64,000 nt of DNA from contig JACKLX010000001.1 of assembly GCA_024235695.1 (NCBI GenBank), positions 124,001 to 188,000 of the forward strand. The letters are read 5' to 3'. Below are positions 52,817 to 61,873 of this stretch, in pieces. The notes under the pieces were generated by a model. That model worked only from the letters and a program-made list of their open reading frames with translations. It was not told the DNA's origin and ran no database searches. Position 1 is the first letter of the stretch, and every line of letters begins with the position of its first letter. Made by a program: the position numbers and the translations under genes. Source of the stretch: Accumulibacter sp. Its GTDB lineage: Bacteria > Pseudomonadota > Gammaproteobacteria > Burkholderiales > Rhodocyclaceae.

Positions 52817-53551
52817 ATGGCGATGATTTCGATGAACAAGGTCAGCAAGTATTACGGTTCGTTCCAGGTGCTCGCAGACTGCACGACGCAGGTGGCGAAG
52901 GGCGAGGTGATCGTCGTCTGCGGTCCCTCGGGTTCCGGCAAGTCGACGCTGATCAAGTGTGTCAATGGCCTGGAACCGTTTCAGAGCGGTGAAATCATCG
53001 TCAACGGGGTCTCCGTCGGCGATCCCAGGACCAAGCTTTCGCAGCTGCGCTCGACGGTCGGCATGGTCTTCCAGAACTTCGAGCTGTTCCCGCACATGCG
53101 CATCATCGAAAACCTGAGCATTGCCCAGATCAAGGTACTCGGGCGCAGCGAGGGCGAAGCTCGGGCGAAGGCCGCCAGCTTGCTCGACCGGGTCGGCCTG
53201 AGTGAGCAGGCCGAGAAATATCCGGGGCAACTATCGGGTGGGCAGCAACAGCGCGTGGCGATCGCGCGGGCTCTGGCGATGGACCCGATCTGCATGCTCT
53301 TCGACGAGCCGACCTCGGCCCTTGACCCGGAAATGGTCAACGAAGTGCTCGACGTGATGACTGAACTCGCGAAGGAGGGGATGACCATGATGTGCGTCAC
53401 GCACGAGATGGGTTTCGCGAAACGGGTCGCAACGCGCGTGATCTTCATGGATCAGGGGCGAATCGTGGAAGACGACAGCAAGGATGCTTTCTTCGAAGCC
53501 GCTCGTTCGCAGCGGGCACAGCAGTTCCTGGCCAAGATATTGCACCACTGA
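52817..53551 (+). CDS. gltL: Amino acid ABC transporter ATPase
   Basis: A 244-residue ATPase with Walker A GPSGSGKST (about 36-44), signature LSGGQQQRV (about 137-145), Walker B 'CMLFDEPTSALD' (about 159-170) and the switch His in 'CVTHEMG'. It powers the GltIJK system. Start either 52817 or the ATG two codons on; AAAGGGG lies before. Confidence 0.93.
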   Translation: MAMISMNKVSKYYGSFQVLADCTTQVAKGEVIVVCGPSGSGKSTLIKCVNGLEPFQSGEIIVNGVSVGDPRTKLSQLRSTVGMVFQNFELFPHMRIIENLSIAQIKVLGRSEGEARAKAASLLDRVGLSEQAEKYPGQLSGGQQQRVAIARALAMDPICMLFDEPTSALDPEMVNEVLDVMTELAKEGMTMMCVTHEMGFAKRVATRVIFMDQGRIVEDDSKDAFFEAARSQRAQQFLAKILHH

Positions 53552-53635
53552 ACAACAGCCCGGCTGCCAGAAGAGCACTGTCCGAAAACCTCTCGCAGCC
53601 CCGTTGCATCCTTGAGTCATGGCTTCCAGGCAGGC

Positions 53636-54145
53636 CTAAACCCAGCTGTCCAGGGCCTTCTCCGCAACACCCTCCGCATCAATCGTCACCACCGGCACGC
53701 TCTTCGCCCGCCTGATCACCTCCCGCACCACGTCGCGTGACAGCAGCTTGACGATGCGGGCGTGCGGCAGTGGCAGGACGATTTCGTCGCAGCCGAGCTG
53801 TTCGGCGACGTCGTCGATCTGCTCGACGATATCGCCTTCGCGGTAGATCTCCTGGCACGCGACGCCGGCCGCGGCCAGTGGTTGCGCGGCATCGTGCAGG
53901 ATGTGTGCGCCGCATTCGGCCTGGAAGCGGGCAATTTCGACCTGCGTACGGAAACGCAGAACTTCCGGCGCGGTGACCGGCTCGGAGACGAAGAGCAGCG
54001 CGACCTGCACCGGTTTGCCGCTGCGTTGCAGGCGCAGCGCGTACTGAAGGCCCCAGCGCGAGCGTTCGGTTGGGTCGACAGGGATCAGCAGGCGCCTGAC
54101 GCGCGCACCCTGCGCAACCGGTTGATCGGCAAGGGGCTGGCTCAT
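53636..54145 (-). CDS. Universal stress protein family
   Basis: A 169-residue Usp-fold protein ('RRLLIPVDPTERSRWGLQYAL' at about 17-37). The ATP-binding GxxGx9GS motif near the C-terminus is absent ('LPLPHARIVKLLSRDVVREVI' in its place), so it probably does not bind ATP. It follows the Mrp cluster by 53 bp on the same strand and may be co-transcribed. Its 3' end is duplicated in the remnant at 49788-49892. Confidence 0.85.
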   Translation of the reverse strand: MSQPLADQPVAQGARVRRLLIPVDPTERSRWGLQYALRLQRSGKPVQVALLFVSEPVTAPEVLRFRTQVEIARFQAECGAHILHDAAQPLAAAGVACQEIYREGDIVEQIDDVAEQLGCDEIVLPLPHARIVKLLSRDVVREVIRRAKSVPVVTIDAEGVAEKALDSWV

Positions 54146-54198
54146 GATGTCTCCTTTCGCGTGAAATGCGCGCGGAATCGCGCGAGCTGTTCATCGGG

Positions 54199-55878
54199 TC
54201 AGGGCAGGTAATAGAGAGCCAGCCAGGCCAGCAGCATTGTCGTCACCCAGAAGGCCATGCTGCCCGTGGGCCAGGTTCGGGCCAGGTTGCCTCGCGGTCC
54301 GTGATGGCGGTGCAGGGTCTTGCCGGCGCGCTGCGCCAGTGACGCGGCAGCGCTCTCCAGGCCGGTAATGACACCTGCCAGCAGCGGCGTCAGCAGATTG
54401 ACGAGGCGGGGAGCAAACATACGGTAGAACCAGTCAACATCCAGCGAAATGGTCAGCGTGCGCTTCAAGAAGCTGAGCATGACGAAGAACGCCAGACCCG
54501 AGAACAACAGAAGCTGCAATTGGCTCACCGCGTGAGCGCCACTGTAGGGTGCGTAGTTGACCTCGAACGGCAGCAGGGCGTAGAGCGGCGCCGGGAACAG
54601 GCCCAGGCCGATGCACAGGACGGAAAAGAGAATCATCGGGATCTGCATGCTTGCTGGCGGATCGGCGGGGCGTAGTCCGCTATCCTTCTGGAAGAAGACG
54701 AACCAGGGGAACTTGATGCCCGCGTGCAGGAAGACCCCGCCGAGGCCGCCGCCAGCCCGAGCCAGACGTACTGCAGATGCTCGTCGCCTGCTGCCTGCGA
54801 GATCATCGATTTGCTGACGAAGCCGGAAGTCCAGGGAAACGAAGAGATGGCCAATGCCCCGATGATGCCGCACACGGCGGTGACCGGCATTGTCTGAAAT
54901 AGGCCGCCAAGATCGGTGCACTGCGCCGGCCGGTGCGGTACAGCACGGAGCCGGCTGACATCAGCAGGAGCGCCTTGTAGATGATGTGGGCGAAGGCATG
55001 CGCGGCGGCACCATTTAGCGCCATCTCGGTGCCGATACCGATCCCGACCACCATGAAACCGACCTGGTTGACGATCGAGTAGGCGAGAATGCGCCGCATG
55101 TCGTTCTCGAGCAGCGCATAGACGATGCCGTAGAAGATCATGAACATGCCGACCCAGATCAGGATTTCCGCGCCGGGAAGCCGCGCAAGAGGACATAGAC
55201 AGCCGTCTTGGTGGTGAACGCTGACAGGAAGACAGTGCCGCTCCACGATGCCTCGGGGTAGGCATCGGGCAGCCAGGCGGAAAGCGGCGGGGCGCCGGCG
55301 TTTATCAGAAAGCCTGCCAGAATCAGCCAGCTTGCCAAGGAATCGGGCGTTACTTGCGTAAAGGCGACCGAGCCGGTATCGGCGACGTGGCCGGCGATAC
55401 CGGCCATCAGGACGACGCCGCCGAGCAGGTGGATCGACAGATAGCGCATGCTGGCCGAATAGGCTGCACGGCTGCCCGCACTCCAGATTACGAGGGTCGA
55501 ACCGATGGCCATCAGTTCCCAAAAGATGAATACCGTGATGAGGTCACCAGCGAAGGCGACGCCGATCGCCGAGCCAGCGTAAAAAGCGCCGCCGGCACTT
55601 CCACGCGGCTCTCCTGGCGCAGTGCGAACAGGGCGCCAGCGGCGGCCATTAGCGCGAAGATGGTGGCAAACAGGCGCGTCAGTTTGTCGCCGGCGAGCAG
55701 GGGTCAGCGTGTAGTCAAGGAAATGGAGTTGCCATGCGCTGCCGTCCGGTACCTGCCAGATCGCCCATAATGCCGCCAGCGGCAGGGCCAGCGAGGTGGC
55801 TTGCCGGGCTCCCCGGTGCGGCAGCCACGGCAGGACCAGGGCGCCGAGAACGAGGATCAGTGCGGGATGGAGGATCAT
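54199..55878 (-). pseudogene. Mrp antiporter subunit D paralogue (D3), broken by several frame changes
   Basis: Across three frames the sequence encodes one ~560-residue ND4/ND2-like proton-channel protein: 'MILHPALILVLGALVLPW' at the start, 'ITVFIFWELMAIGSTLVIW', 'NDMRRILAYSIVNQVGFMVVG', 'ALAISSFPWTSGFVSKSM' and a C-terminal extension ending 'LAWLALYYLP'. Frame changes lie near 55700 (extra C in C4), 55581 (A5 run), 55172, 54922 and 54736 (C4 run). Start overlaps the small gene upstream (ATGA). All changes fit single-base indels, so either the assembly is poor here or the gene is decaying. Confidence 0.8.
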
Positions 55879-56129
55879 TGGTCGTCACCGTAGTACGTGT
55901 CGGGCCGCTTGATCAGCAGGCCCAGGCCCTTGGCGAAAACGATCATGGCGGCGCAGGCGAGGAAGCCGTACCAGGCGTGAAAGCCAAACCAGCCGTCGAA
56001 ACCGAAATGCGGGTGCAGCTGCACCGCCAGTTCGGCGATGACCGTAGCGACCAGGATCGCGATGAACACGCGCCAAAGCAGCGTGATCGTCTTCGGGCGC
56101 ACCAACCAGTGCTTCTCCATGCTCTCCAT
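55875..56129 (-). CDS. Small membrane protein of the Mrp cluster
   Basis: An 84-residue protein with two hydrophobic segments (about 15-35 and 47-68) and a short charged tail 'KRPDTYYGDDQ'. No family recognised. It lies between two MrpD paralogues with an ATGA overlap to D3 and 5 bp after D2, so it belongs to the cluster and may be an accessory subunit. GAAAG precedes ATG 56129; another ATG is at 56120. Confidence 0.65.
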   Translation of the reverse strand: MESMEKHWLVRPKTITLLWRVFIAILVATVIAELAVQLHPHFGFDGWFGFHAWYGFLACAAMIVFAKGLGLLIKRPDTYYGDDQ

Positions 56130-56134
56130 CACTT

Positions 56135-57605
56135 TCAGCCTCCGAGCATCTGTCGTGCCAGCGCCAGCGGCATATCGGGAAAGAAAAACAGCGTCAGCGT
56201 GGCGGCAGCGGTCACCGTCAGCGCAGCGACCATCGGCAGCGGCGCCTCACCGTGGCCGTGCTCGTGTCCGTCGGCCGGCGGCACGCGAAAAAGAAAGCTC
56301 GATATACGATGGGCATGAAATATAGCCGGCAGTGAGCAGCGTGCTGGCCAGCAGGACGACGACGATGGCCCACTGCCCAGCCCCCATCGCGCCGGACATG
56401 ATGAACCACTTGCTGATGAAGCCCGCGGCAGGCGGGATGCCGATCAGCGACAGCGCTCCCACCGTGAACGCCGCCATGGTCCACGGCATGCGCCGTCCGA
56501 TGCCGTCGAGCTGACTGACTTCGGTCTTGTGTGCGGCGGTGTAGATCGCGCCGGCAGCAAAGAACAGGGTGATCTTGCCGACCGCGTGCGTGGCGATGTG
56601 CAGCGCTGCGCCGACCAGCGATAGCGGCGCCAGGATTGCCGCGGCGAGCACCACGTAGGCGAGCTGGCTGATCGTCGAATAGGCCAGCCGCCGTTTCAGG
56701 TTGTCGGCGTTCAGCGCGACCAGCGAAGCGCCGATGATCGTGAAGCCGGCGACCAGCAGCAGCCAGTCGGTGCTTGCTTCCGCCGCCAGAGTCTCTGCAC
56801 CGAAGATGTAGATGATCACCTTCAATACGCTGAACACGCCGGCCTTGACCACCGCCACGGCGTGCAGCAGCGCCGAGACCGGTGTCGGTGCCACCATCGC
56901 CGCCGGCAGCCAGCGGTGGAAGGGCATCAGCGCCGCCTTGCCGATACCGAACATGTACAGTGCGAGCAGCCCGGCGAGGGCGAAGCCGGACAAGCGATCG
57001 CCCAGGATGCCGCCCGGCGTGAAGTCGGTCGTGCCGGCAACATGCCAGGTGAACACCAGCGCCGGCAGCAGGAAGAGCATCGAGGTGCCGATCAACACGC
57101 CCAGGTAGGTTCGTCCGCCGGCTCTCGCCTGGTGAGTGCCGTGATGGGTGACCAGCGGGTAGGTGATCAGCGTCAGCAACTCGTAGAAAACGAATAGCGT
57201 GAACATGTTGGCGGCGAAGGCGATGCCGATCGCCGCGGTGATCGCCAGAGCGAAGCAGACGTAGAAGCGCGTCTGATGTTCCTCGTGGTTGGCGCGCATG
57301 TAGCCAATCGAGTAGAGCGAGTTCACGATCCACAGAGCGGACGCTACGAGGGCGAAAAGCATGCCCAGGGGCTCGAGCCGGAAGGCGATTTCCAGTCCCG
57401 GCAGCAGCTCGAAAAGACGCACGCCGGGCCGTCCGCCCGCGAGGACTGTCGGCAGCAGTGCCAGCACGCAGAGCAGCAGCAGCGTCGCGGTGCTCAGAGT
57501 CGCTGTCTCGCGCAGCTTTGGCCAGCGACCGCAAAGGAGAATCGCCACGCTTCCGGCGCCTGGCAGCGCGAGCGCAGCGAGGATCAGCATGTCGTCGGCG
57601 CTCAT
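56135..57605 (-). pseudogene. Mrp antiporter subunit D paralogue (D2), frameshifted near the 3' end
   Basis: The first ~430 codons are intact and give an ND4-like antiporter subunit ('FTLFVFYELLTLITYPLVTHHG', 'MVAPTPVSALLHAVAVVKAG', 'NLKRRLAYSTISQLAYVVL'), with conserved Glu in helix 5 and Lys in helix 7. Near 56320 the frame changes ('YFMPIVYRAFFF' is in the second frame) and near 56288 it changes again ('RVPPADGHEHGHGEAPLPM' to the stop at 56135). Start overlaps the D1 stop (ATGA). Two one-base corrections restore ~490 residues. Confidence 0.83.
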
Positions 57606-59086
57606 GGCGCAATCCCGAGCAACTGCCCGGCCGCACGGCTGGCCGAGCCGACCGTGAGCGAAGTGTCGACGCCGAACCAGAGTGTCGCGGCGACCAGGGT
57701 CCAGGCCGGCAGCGCCAGTGCCAGCGGCGCCTCACGGGCACCCGCGAGGTCGGCGCGCGGTGCGTGGAAGTAGGCCACCTCGACAAAGCGCCAGACGTAG
57801 GCGACGGCCAGCAGCGATGACAGCACGATCAGGAACACCAGCCACCACTGGCCCTTTTCGAGCGCTGCCAGGATCAGGTACCACTTGCTGACGAAGCCCG
57901 CCGTGCCAGGTACACCGATGAGGCTCAATCCGCAAATCACGATGCCGAAACTGGTCAGCGGCATGACCCGCCCGACGCCTTGCACGCGCGCCAGGGTAAC
58001 GCCACCCATGCCGGCGATCACCGCCCCGAGCAGCAGGAACAGGCCGCCCTTGGTCACCGCGTGGTTGACCAGGTGTACGATGGTGGCAGTCAATCCGGTC
58101 ACCGAATCGAAAGAGATGCCGAGCACGCTATAGCCGATCTGGGCGACGCTGGAGTAGGCGAACAGCCGTTTCAGGTTGTCCTGGAAGATGGCCACCGTCG
58201 ACGCGACGAACATCCCGGCGAGCGCCAGTACCAGCATCAGGTCCTCCATCGGTAGCCGCTGGAAGACGGCGGTTTCCCCGAATACCGAGAAGTAGAAGCG
58301 CAGCAGCGCGTACACCGATACCTTGGTGGCGGTCGCGGCGAGAAAGGCCGATACCGCCGACGGTGCGTAGGCGTAGGCGTTCGGCAGCCACTGATGCAGC
58401 GGGAACATGGCCAGCTTCAGCGAGATACCGACGGTGAGAAAGGCCAGCGCCGCCAGCACCGGCCGGTGGCTGGTCATCGCCTGCAGGCGGACGCCGAGGT
58501 CTGCCAGGTTGAGGGTGCCGGTCTTGATGTAGAGGAGGCCGACGCCGATGACGATGAAGGTGGCGCCGATGGTGCCCATGATCAGGTACTGGTAGGCAGC
58601 GACCAGCGAGCGGCGGTCCTTGCCGAGCGCGATCATCGCGTACGAAGAGAGCGACGAGATCTCCAGGAAGACGAAGAGGTTGAAAGCATCGCCGGTGACG
58701 GTGATGCCGAGCAGGCCGCTCAGGCAGAGCGCGAACATGGCATAGAAGAGGTAATGCTTGTCCGGGCGAATCTCGCGCTCGATGCTGGCACGGCTGTAGG
58801 GCAGGACCACCGCCGCGATGCCCGAGACCAGCATCAGCACCAGTGACGCGAGCGCATCGACCCGGTATTCGATGCCCCAGGGCGGCGGCCAGCTGCCGAT
58901 GGCATAGGAAATCAGTCCCGATTCGCCGACCTGCAACCACAGCAGGACACTGATCGCGAAAGCCGCCCAGGTCGCCGCCAGCACCAGCACGAAGGCGGCC
59001 AGGCGGTCGCGCAGGAGGACCGCCAGCGGCGCACTGGCCAGCGGCAGGACAACCTGCAGGATGGGCAGATGCTCGGTGACGTTCAT
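57602..59086 (-). CDS. mrpD: Na+/H+ antiporter subunit D (MrpD/MnhD)
   Basis: A 494-residue ND4/ND2-like proton channel with ~14 helices. 'NLFVFLEISSLSSYAMIAL' holds the conserved Glu of helix 5, 'PLHQWLPNAYAYAPSAVSAFLAATATKVSVYALLRF' region the helix 7-8 Lys, and 'NLKRLFAYSSVAQIGYSVLG' is the family block. Intact. ATGA overlaps link it to mrpC before and D2 after. Confidence 0.93.
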   Translation of the reverse strand: MNVTEHLPILQVVLPLASAPLAVLLRDRLAAFVLVLAATWAAFAISVLLWLQVGESGLISYAIGSWPPPWGIEYRVDALASLVLMLVSGIAAVVLPYSRASIEREIRPDKHYLFYAMFALCLSGLLGITVTGDAFNLFVFLEISSLSSYAMIALGKDRRSLVAAYQYLIMGTIGATFIVIGVGLLYIKTGTLNLADLGVRLQAMTSHRPVLAALAFLTVGISLKLAMFPLHQWLPNAYAYAPSAVSAFLAATATKVSVYALLRFYFSVFGETAVFQRLPMEDLMLVLALAGMFVASTVAIFQDNLKRLFAYSSVAQIGYSVLGISFDSVTGLTATIVHLVNHAVTKGGLFLLLGAVIAGMGGVTLARVQGVGRVMPLTSFGIVICGLSLIGVPGTAGFVSKWYLILAALEKGQWWLVFLIVLSSLLAVAYVWRFVEVAYFHAPRADLAGAREAPLALALPAWTLVAATLWFGVDTSLTVGSASRAAGQLLGIAP

Positions 59087-59475
59087 CGCTGCGATGCTGA
59101 TGCGTTGTCGGCAGGGTCGGCCGGGTCGGCATCGAGGTGCAGGATCTCGTCCTCCTCGATGGTGCCGTACTCCTCGCGGATGCGCACCACCAGCGCCAGA
59201 CCGAGAGCCAGTGTGGCGACGCCGACGACGATCGCCGTCAGAATCAATACCTGCGGCAGGGGGTTGGAGTACACCGTGAACGCCGCATCGACGATCGGCG
59301 CCGTGCCTCCGACAATCTTGCCGGGCGCCAGGTAGAGCAGATACACCGAGGTCTGCAGGATCGCCAGCCCGACAAGTTTCTTGATCAGATTGCCGCGGGC
59401 GATGACGATGAACAGCCCGCTCATCGCCAGGAAGAGCATCACCCAGTAGTCGTAGTGGTCGAGGAAGCCGGTCAC
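59083..59475 (-). CDS. mrpC: Na+/H+ antiporter subunit C (MrpC/MnhC)
   Basis: A 130-residue NuoK-like subunit with three hydrophobic segments: 'YWVMLFLAMSGLFIVIARG', 'KLVGLAILQTSVYLLYLA' and 'LPQVLILTAIVVGVATLALGL' ('LPQALxLTAIVI' is the family hallmark). An acidic tail follows. Overlaps mrpB stop and mrpD start by ATGA. Confidence 0.92.
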   Translation of the reverse strand: MTGFLDHYDYWVMLFLAMSGLFIVIARGNLIKKLVGLAILQTSVYLLYLAPGKIVGGTAPIVDAAFTVYSNPLPQVLILTAIVVGVATLALGLALVVRIREEYGTIEEDEILHLDADPADPADNASASQR

Positions 59476-59894
59476 TGGTCCTGGCCGCGCTGGGTGAACA
59501 GGTAGAAAATCTTCAGCAGCACGCCGCAGACGGTGATCGCCACACCGAGCTCGATCCAGAAGATGCCGCGGTGCTGGCCGGTAACCGGGTCGGCGTCAAG
59601 GACGAAGTAATCGAGAAAGTTGCCGCCGACATACAGGCCGGCAAGGCCGACCGCCAGGTAGAGCAGTACGCCGCCGGCGATCATCGATTCGACCAGCCAG
59701 TCGGGGAACACCCGGCGCGCCGTGCTCAGTCCGTAGATCATGGCGTAGAGGACCATCGCCGCAGCGATGATGGCGCCGGCCTGGAAGCCGCCACCGGGTC
59801 CGTAATCACCGTGCAGCTGCACGTAGAGCGCGAACAGCAGGATGAACGGGATGAGCAGCTTGCCGATCACCCGCAGGATCATGTCGTTTTTCAC
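59472..59894 (-). CDS. mrpB: Na+/H+ antiporter subunit B (MrpB/MnhB)
   Basis: A 140-residue membrane protein with four helices; 'YVQLHGDYGPGGGFQAGAII' (about 24-43) is the MnhB signature. It overlaps A' upstream and C downstream by ATGA. Confidence 0.92.
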   Translation of the reverse strand: MKNDMILRVIGKLLIPFILLFALYVQLHGDYGPGGGFQAGAIIAAAMVLYAMIYGLSTARRVFPDWLVESMIAGGVLLYLAVGLAGLYVGGNFLDYFVLDADPVTGQHRGIFWIELGVAITVCGVLLKIFYLFTQRGQDQ

Positions 59895-60433
59895 TGTTTG
59901 CCCCTGCGCACGTAGCGGCGCCGACGCAGCAAGGCGATGACGCCGATGCCGGCGGTGAATACGACCATCGTTTCGCCGAGCGTGTCGAAGCCACGGTAGC
60001 TGGCCAGGACGGCGGTCACCACGTTCGGTACGCCGGTCTCACGTGGTCCCTGTTCCAGGTAGCGCGGCGCCACGTGCGTGTGGATCGGCGCCTCGGGATC
60101 CGAAAATGGCGGCAGATCCCAGGTGCCATAGACCAGCACCAGACCCGTACCGATGGTCACCAGCAATGGCAGCCAGGGCTTGTGGGCCGGCTTTTCCTCC
60201 TCGCTGTTGCACAGATGCAGCGCACCGAGCAGCAGCACGGTGGAAATGCCGGCGCCGACGGCGGCCTCGGTCATGGCCACGTCGACGGCGTCCAGTGCGA
60301 CCATCACGGTCGCCGTGAGGAAGCTGTACAGGCCGAACAGGACAACCACCGCGAACAGGTTGCGGGTGCGCGTCAGTGCCACCACGGCAACCATCATCTG
60401 GGTGAGCAGCACATTGACGATCAGGGTTTCGAT
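59891..60433 (-). CDS. MrpA C-terminal-like subunit (DUF4040/MbhD-MbhE type)
   Basis: About 180 residues. 'VVALTRTRNLFAVVVLFGLYSFLTATVMVALDAVDVAMTE' region (about 16-55) matches the MbhD/DUF4040 helices; the C-terminal half ('RGFDTLGETMVVFTAGIGVIALL') matches MbhE. In full Mrp systems these are the C-terminus of MrpA; the large N-terminal MrpA antiporter domain is absent. The only codon with good spacing to GGAGG (7 bp) is ATC at 60433, one base off ATG; CTG 60424 and GTG 60412 are alternatives. Confidence 0.85.
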   Translation of the reverse strand: METLIVNVLLTQMMVAVVALTRTRNLFAVVVLFGLYSFLTATVMVALDAVDVAMTEAAVGAGISTVLLLGALHLCNSEEEKPAHKPWLPLLVTIGTGLVLVYGTWDLPPFSDPEAPIHTHVAPRYLEQGPRETGVPNVVTAVLASYRGFDTLGETMVVFTAGIGVIALLRRRRYVRRGKQ

Positions 60434-60816
60434 GGTGTGTCCTCCTTGTCGGGTGATTCCGCTCCCTGCTTTCTCGTCGGGCTCGACGAGCCTGACAGGG
60501 CGCCGTCGGCATCGGCCAGCAGCGGTGCCAGGCCGCGCCGCATCGCCGCCTTGGCCAGCGCATGACCGGCGACCGGGCCGGTGAAGAACAACAGCAGGCC
60601 GACCATCGCCAGCTTGGCCGCGACCAGGCTCAGCCCGGCCTGCAGGATCAGCCCGAGCAGAACCAGTCCGGCACCGAGCGTGTCGACGACGCTGGCGGCG
60701 TGCATGCGGGTGTAGAAGTCGGGCATCCGCAGCAGGCCGAGCGCGCCAACGATGCAGAAGGCGCCGCCGGCGAGCAGGCAGATCCAGCTCGCGATGTCGA
60801 TCAGCATGCTGCTCAT
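60421..60816 (-). CDS. mrpG: Na+/H+ antiporter subunit G (MrpG/MnhG)
   Basis: A 131-residue protein with three helices; 'GALGLLRMPDFYTRMHAASVVDTLGAGL' region (about 25-52) is the MnhG hallmark. A charged tail ('SSPTRKQGAESPDKEDTP') extends it. Overlaps the next gene's start region and the mrpF stop (ATGA). Confidence 0.93.
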   Translation of the reverse strand: MSSMLIDIASWICLLAGGAFCIVGALGLLRMPDFYTRMHAASVVDTLGAGLVLLGLILQAGLSLVAAKLAMVGLLLFFTGPVAGHALAKAAMRRGLAPLLADADGALSGSSSPTRKQGAESPDKEDTPSKP

Positions 60817-61097
60817 CGCGTCGCCTCGCGCTGACGGCGGCGGTCATCAAGCTGCCTGTCGTGGAAGAACTTCAGCACGGCGACGGTGCCAACGAGGTTG
60901 AGCAGGCCGTACACCAGGGCCAGGTCGAGGAACTCCGGGCGACCGGTGAGAAAGCCGATCACTGCCAGCAGCAATACCGTGCAGGTACCGATGGTGTTGG
61001 TCGCCAGCAGGCGGTCGAAGACGGTCGGACCCAGCACCGCCCGGGCCAGCGCCAGGCTGACGGTGACCAGCAGCGCCAGGGTCGCGGCGGCGAACAT
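60813..61097 (-). CDS. mrpF: Na+/H+ antiporter subunit F (MrpF/MnhF)
   Basis: A 94-residue three-helix protein with 'ARAVLGPTVFDRLLATNTIG' (about 17-36), the MnhF signature. ATG 61097 shares a base with the mrpE stop (TGATG). Confidence 0.92.
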   Translation of the reverse strand: MFAAATLALLVTVSLALARAVLGPTVFDRLLATNTIGTCTVLLLAVIGFLTGRPEFLDLALVYGLLNLVGTVAVLKFFHDRQLDDRRRQREATR

Positions 61098-61591
61098 CAG
61101 GTCGACTCCTCGAAGATGAATCCTTCGAGGGCGGCCACGCGGCGATCCATCTCGCTGCCGGCAATCCCCGCGGCGCCGCTCGCACTCAGCGCGTGTACCA
61201 GCATTTCCCCCATGCCGACCTCGACGGTGATCGTCCCCGGGGTCAGCGTGATCGAATTGGCATGAATGACCAGGCCCAGCTCGGTGGTCTGCAAGGGCTT
61301 GAAGCGGACCAGCGTCGGCGTGATCGGCAGGCGCGGATCGACAATGCGCCGGCTGACGTCCCACGCCGAGACGACGATTTCCTTGCTCAGCCAGGGCCAG
61401 TAGGAGAACAGCGCACGCCAGCCGAGCCGGGCTGGCCGCCCCTGATGATCGAAGCGGTCCATGCGGTCCGCGATGAGCAGCACGGCCAGGGCACCGGCGG
61501 CGCCGGCGGCCAGGAGAAAGGGCGTGTAGATGCCCGAGAACAGCAACCAGAAAACAAACAATGTCGCCAAGGCACTCAGGGAGTAGAACAC
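61097..61591 (-). CDS. mrpE: Na+/H+ antiporter subunit E (MrpE/MnhE)
   Basis: A 164-residue protein, first gene of the cluster. Two N-terminal helices (about 3-40), then a soluble domain with 'NSITLTPGTITVEVG' (about 110-124), the MnhE hallmark. The 100-bp region upstream should hold the cluster promoter; no clear hexamers recognised. Confidence 0.92.
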   Translation of the reverse strand: MFYSLSALATLFVFWLLFSGIYTPFLLAAGAAGALAVLLIADRMDRFDHQGRPARLGWRALFSYWPWLSKEIVVSAWDVSRRIVDPRLPITPTLVRFKPLQTTELGLVIHANSITLTPGTITVEVGMGEMLVHALSASGAAGIAGSEMDRRVAALEGFIFEEST

Positions 61592-61873
61592 CGGGACCCT
61601 CCATCACCGCGGTCAAGTGATGCGCCGTTGACCAACGGCGCCTCTTCTTGCGAATCCGTTCTTGCGAGTCCATATTAGGAAGCGAAATGGCGTTTGAAAA
61701 TTCGGGATCGCGCGTACGGGAGATCGCTCGTCGGCGAACTCGGTCCAGCCCTTGCCGGCGGCGGATGTCTGCCACCTGCTAGGTGTTTCACGTACGCAGA
61801 CGGCCGAATTACCCTCTCGCCGTTGTTGGTGCACAATGGCTGCTCGTTGGAGCAAATCGAGCCGAAAGAAGCG

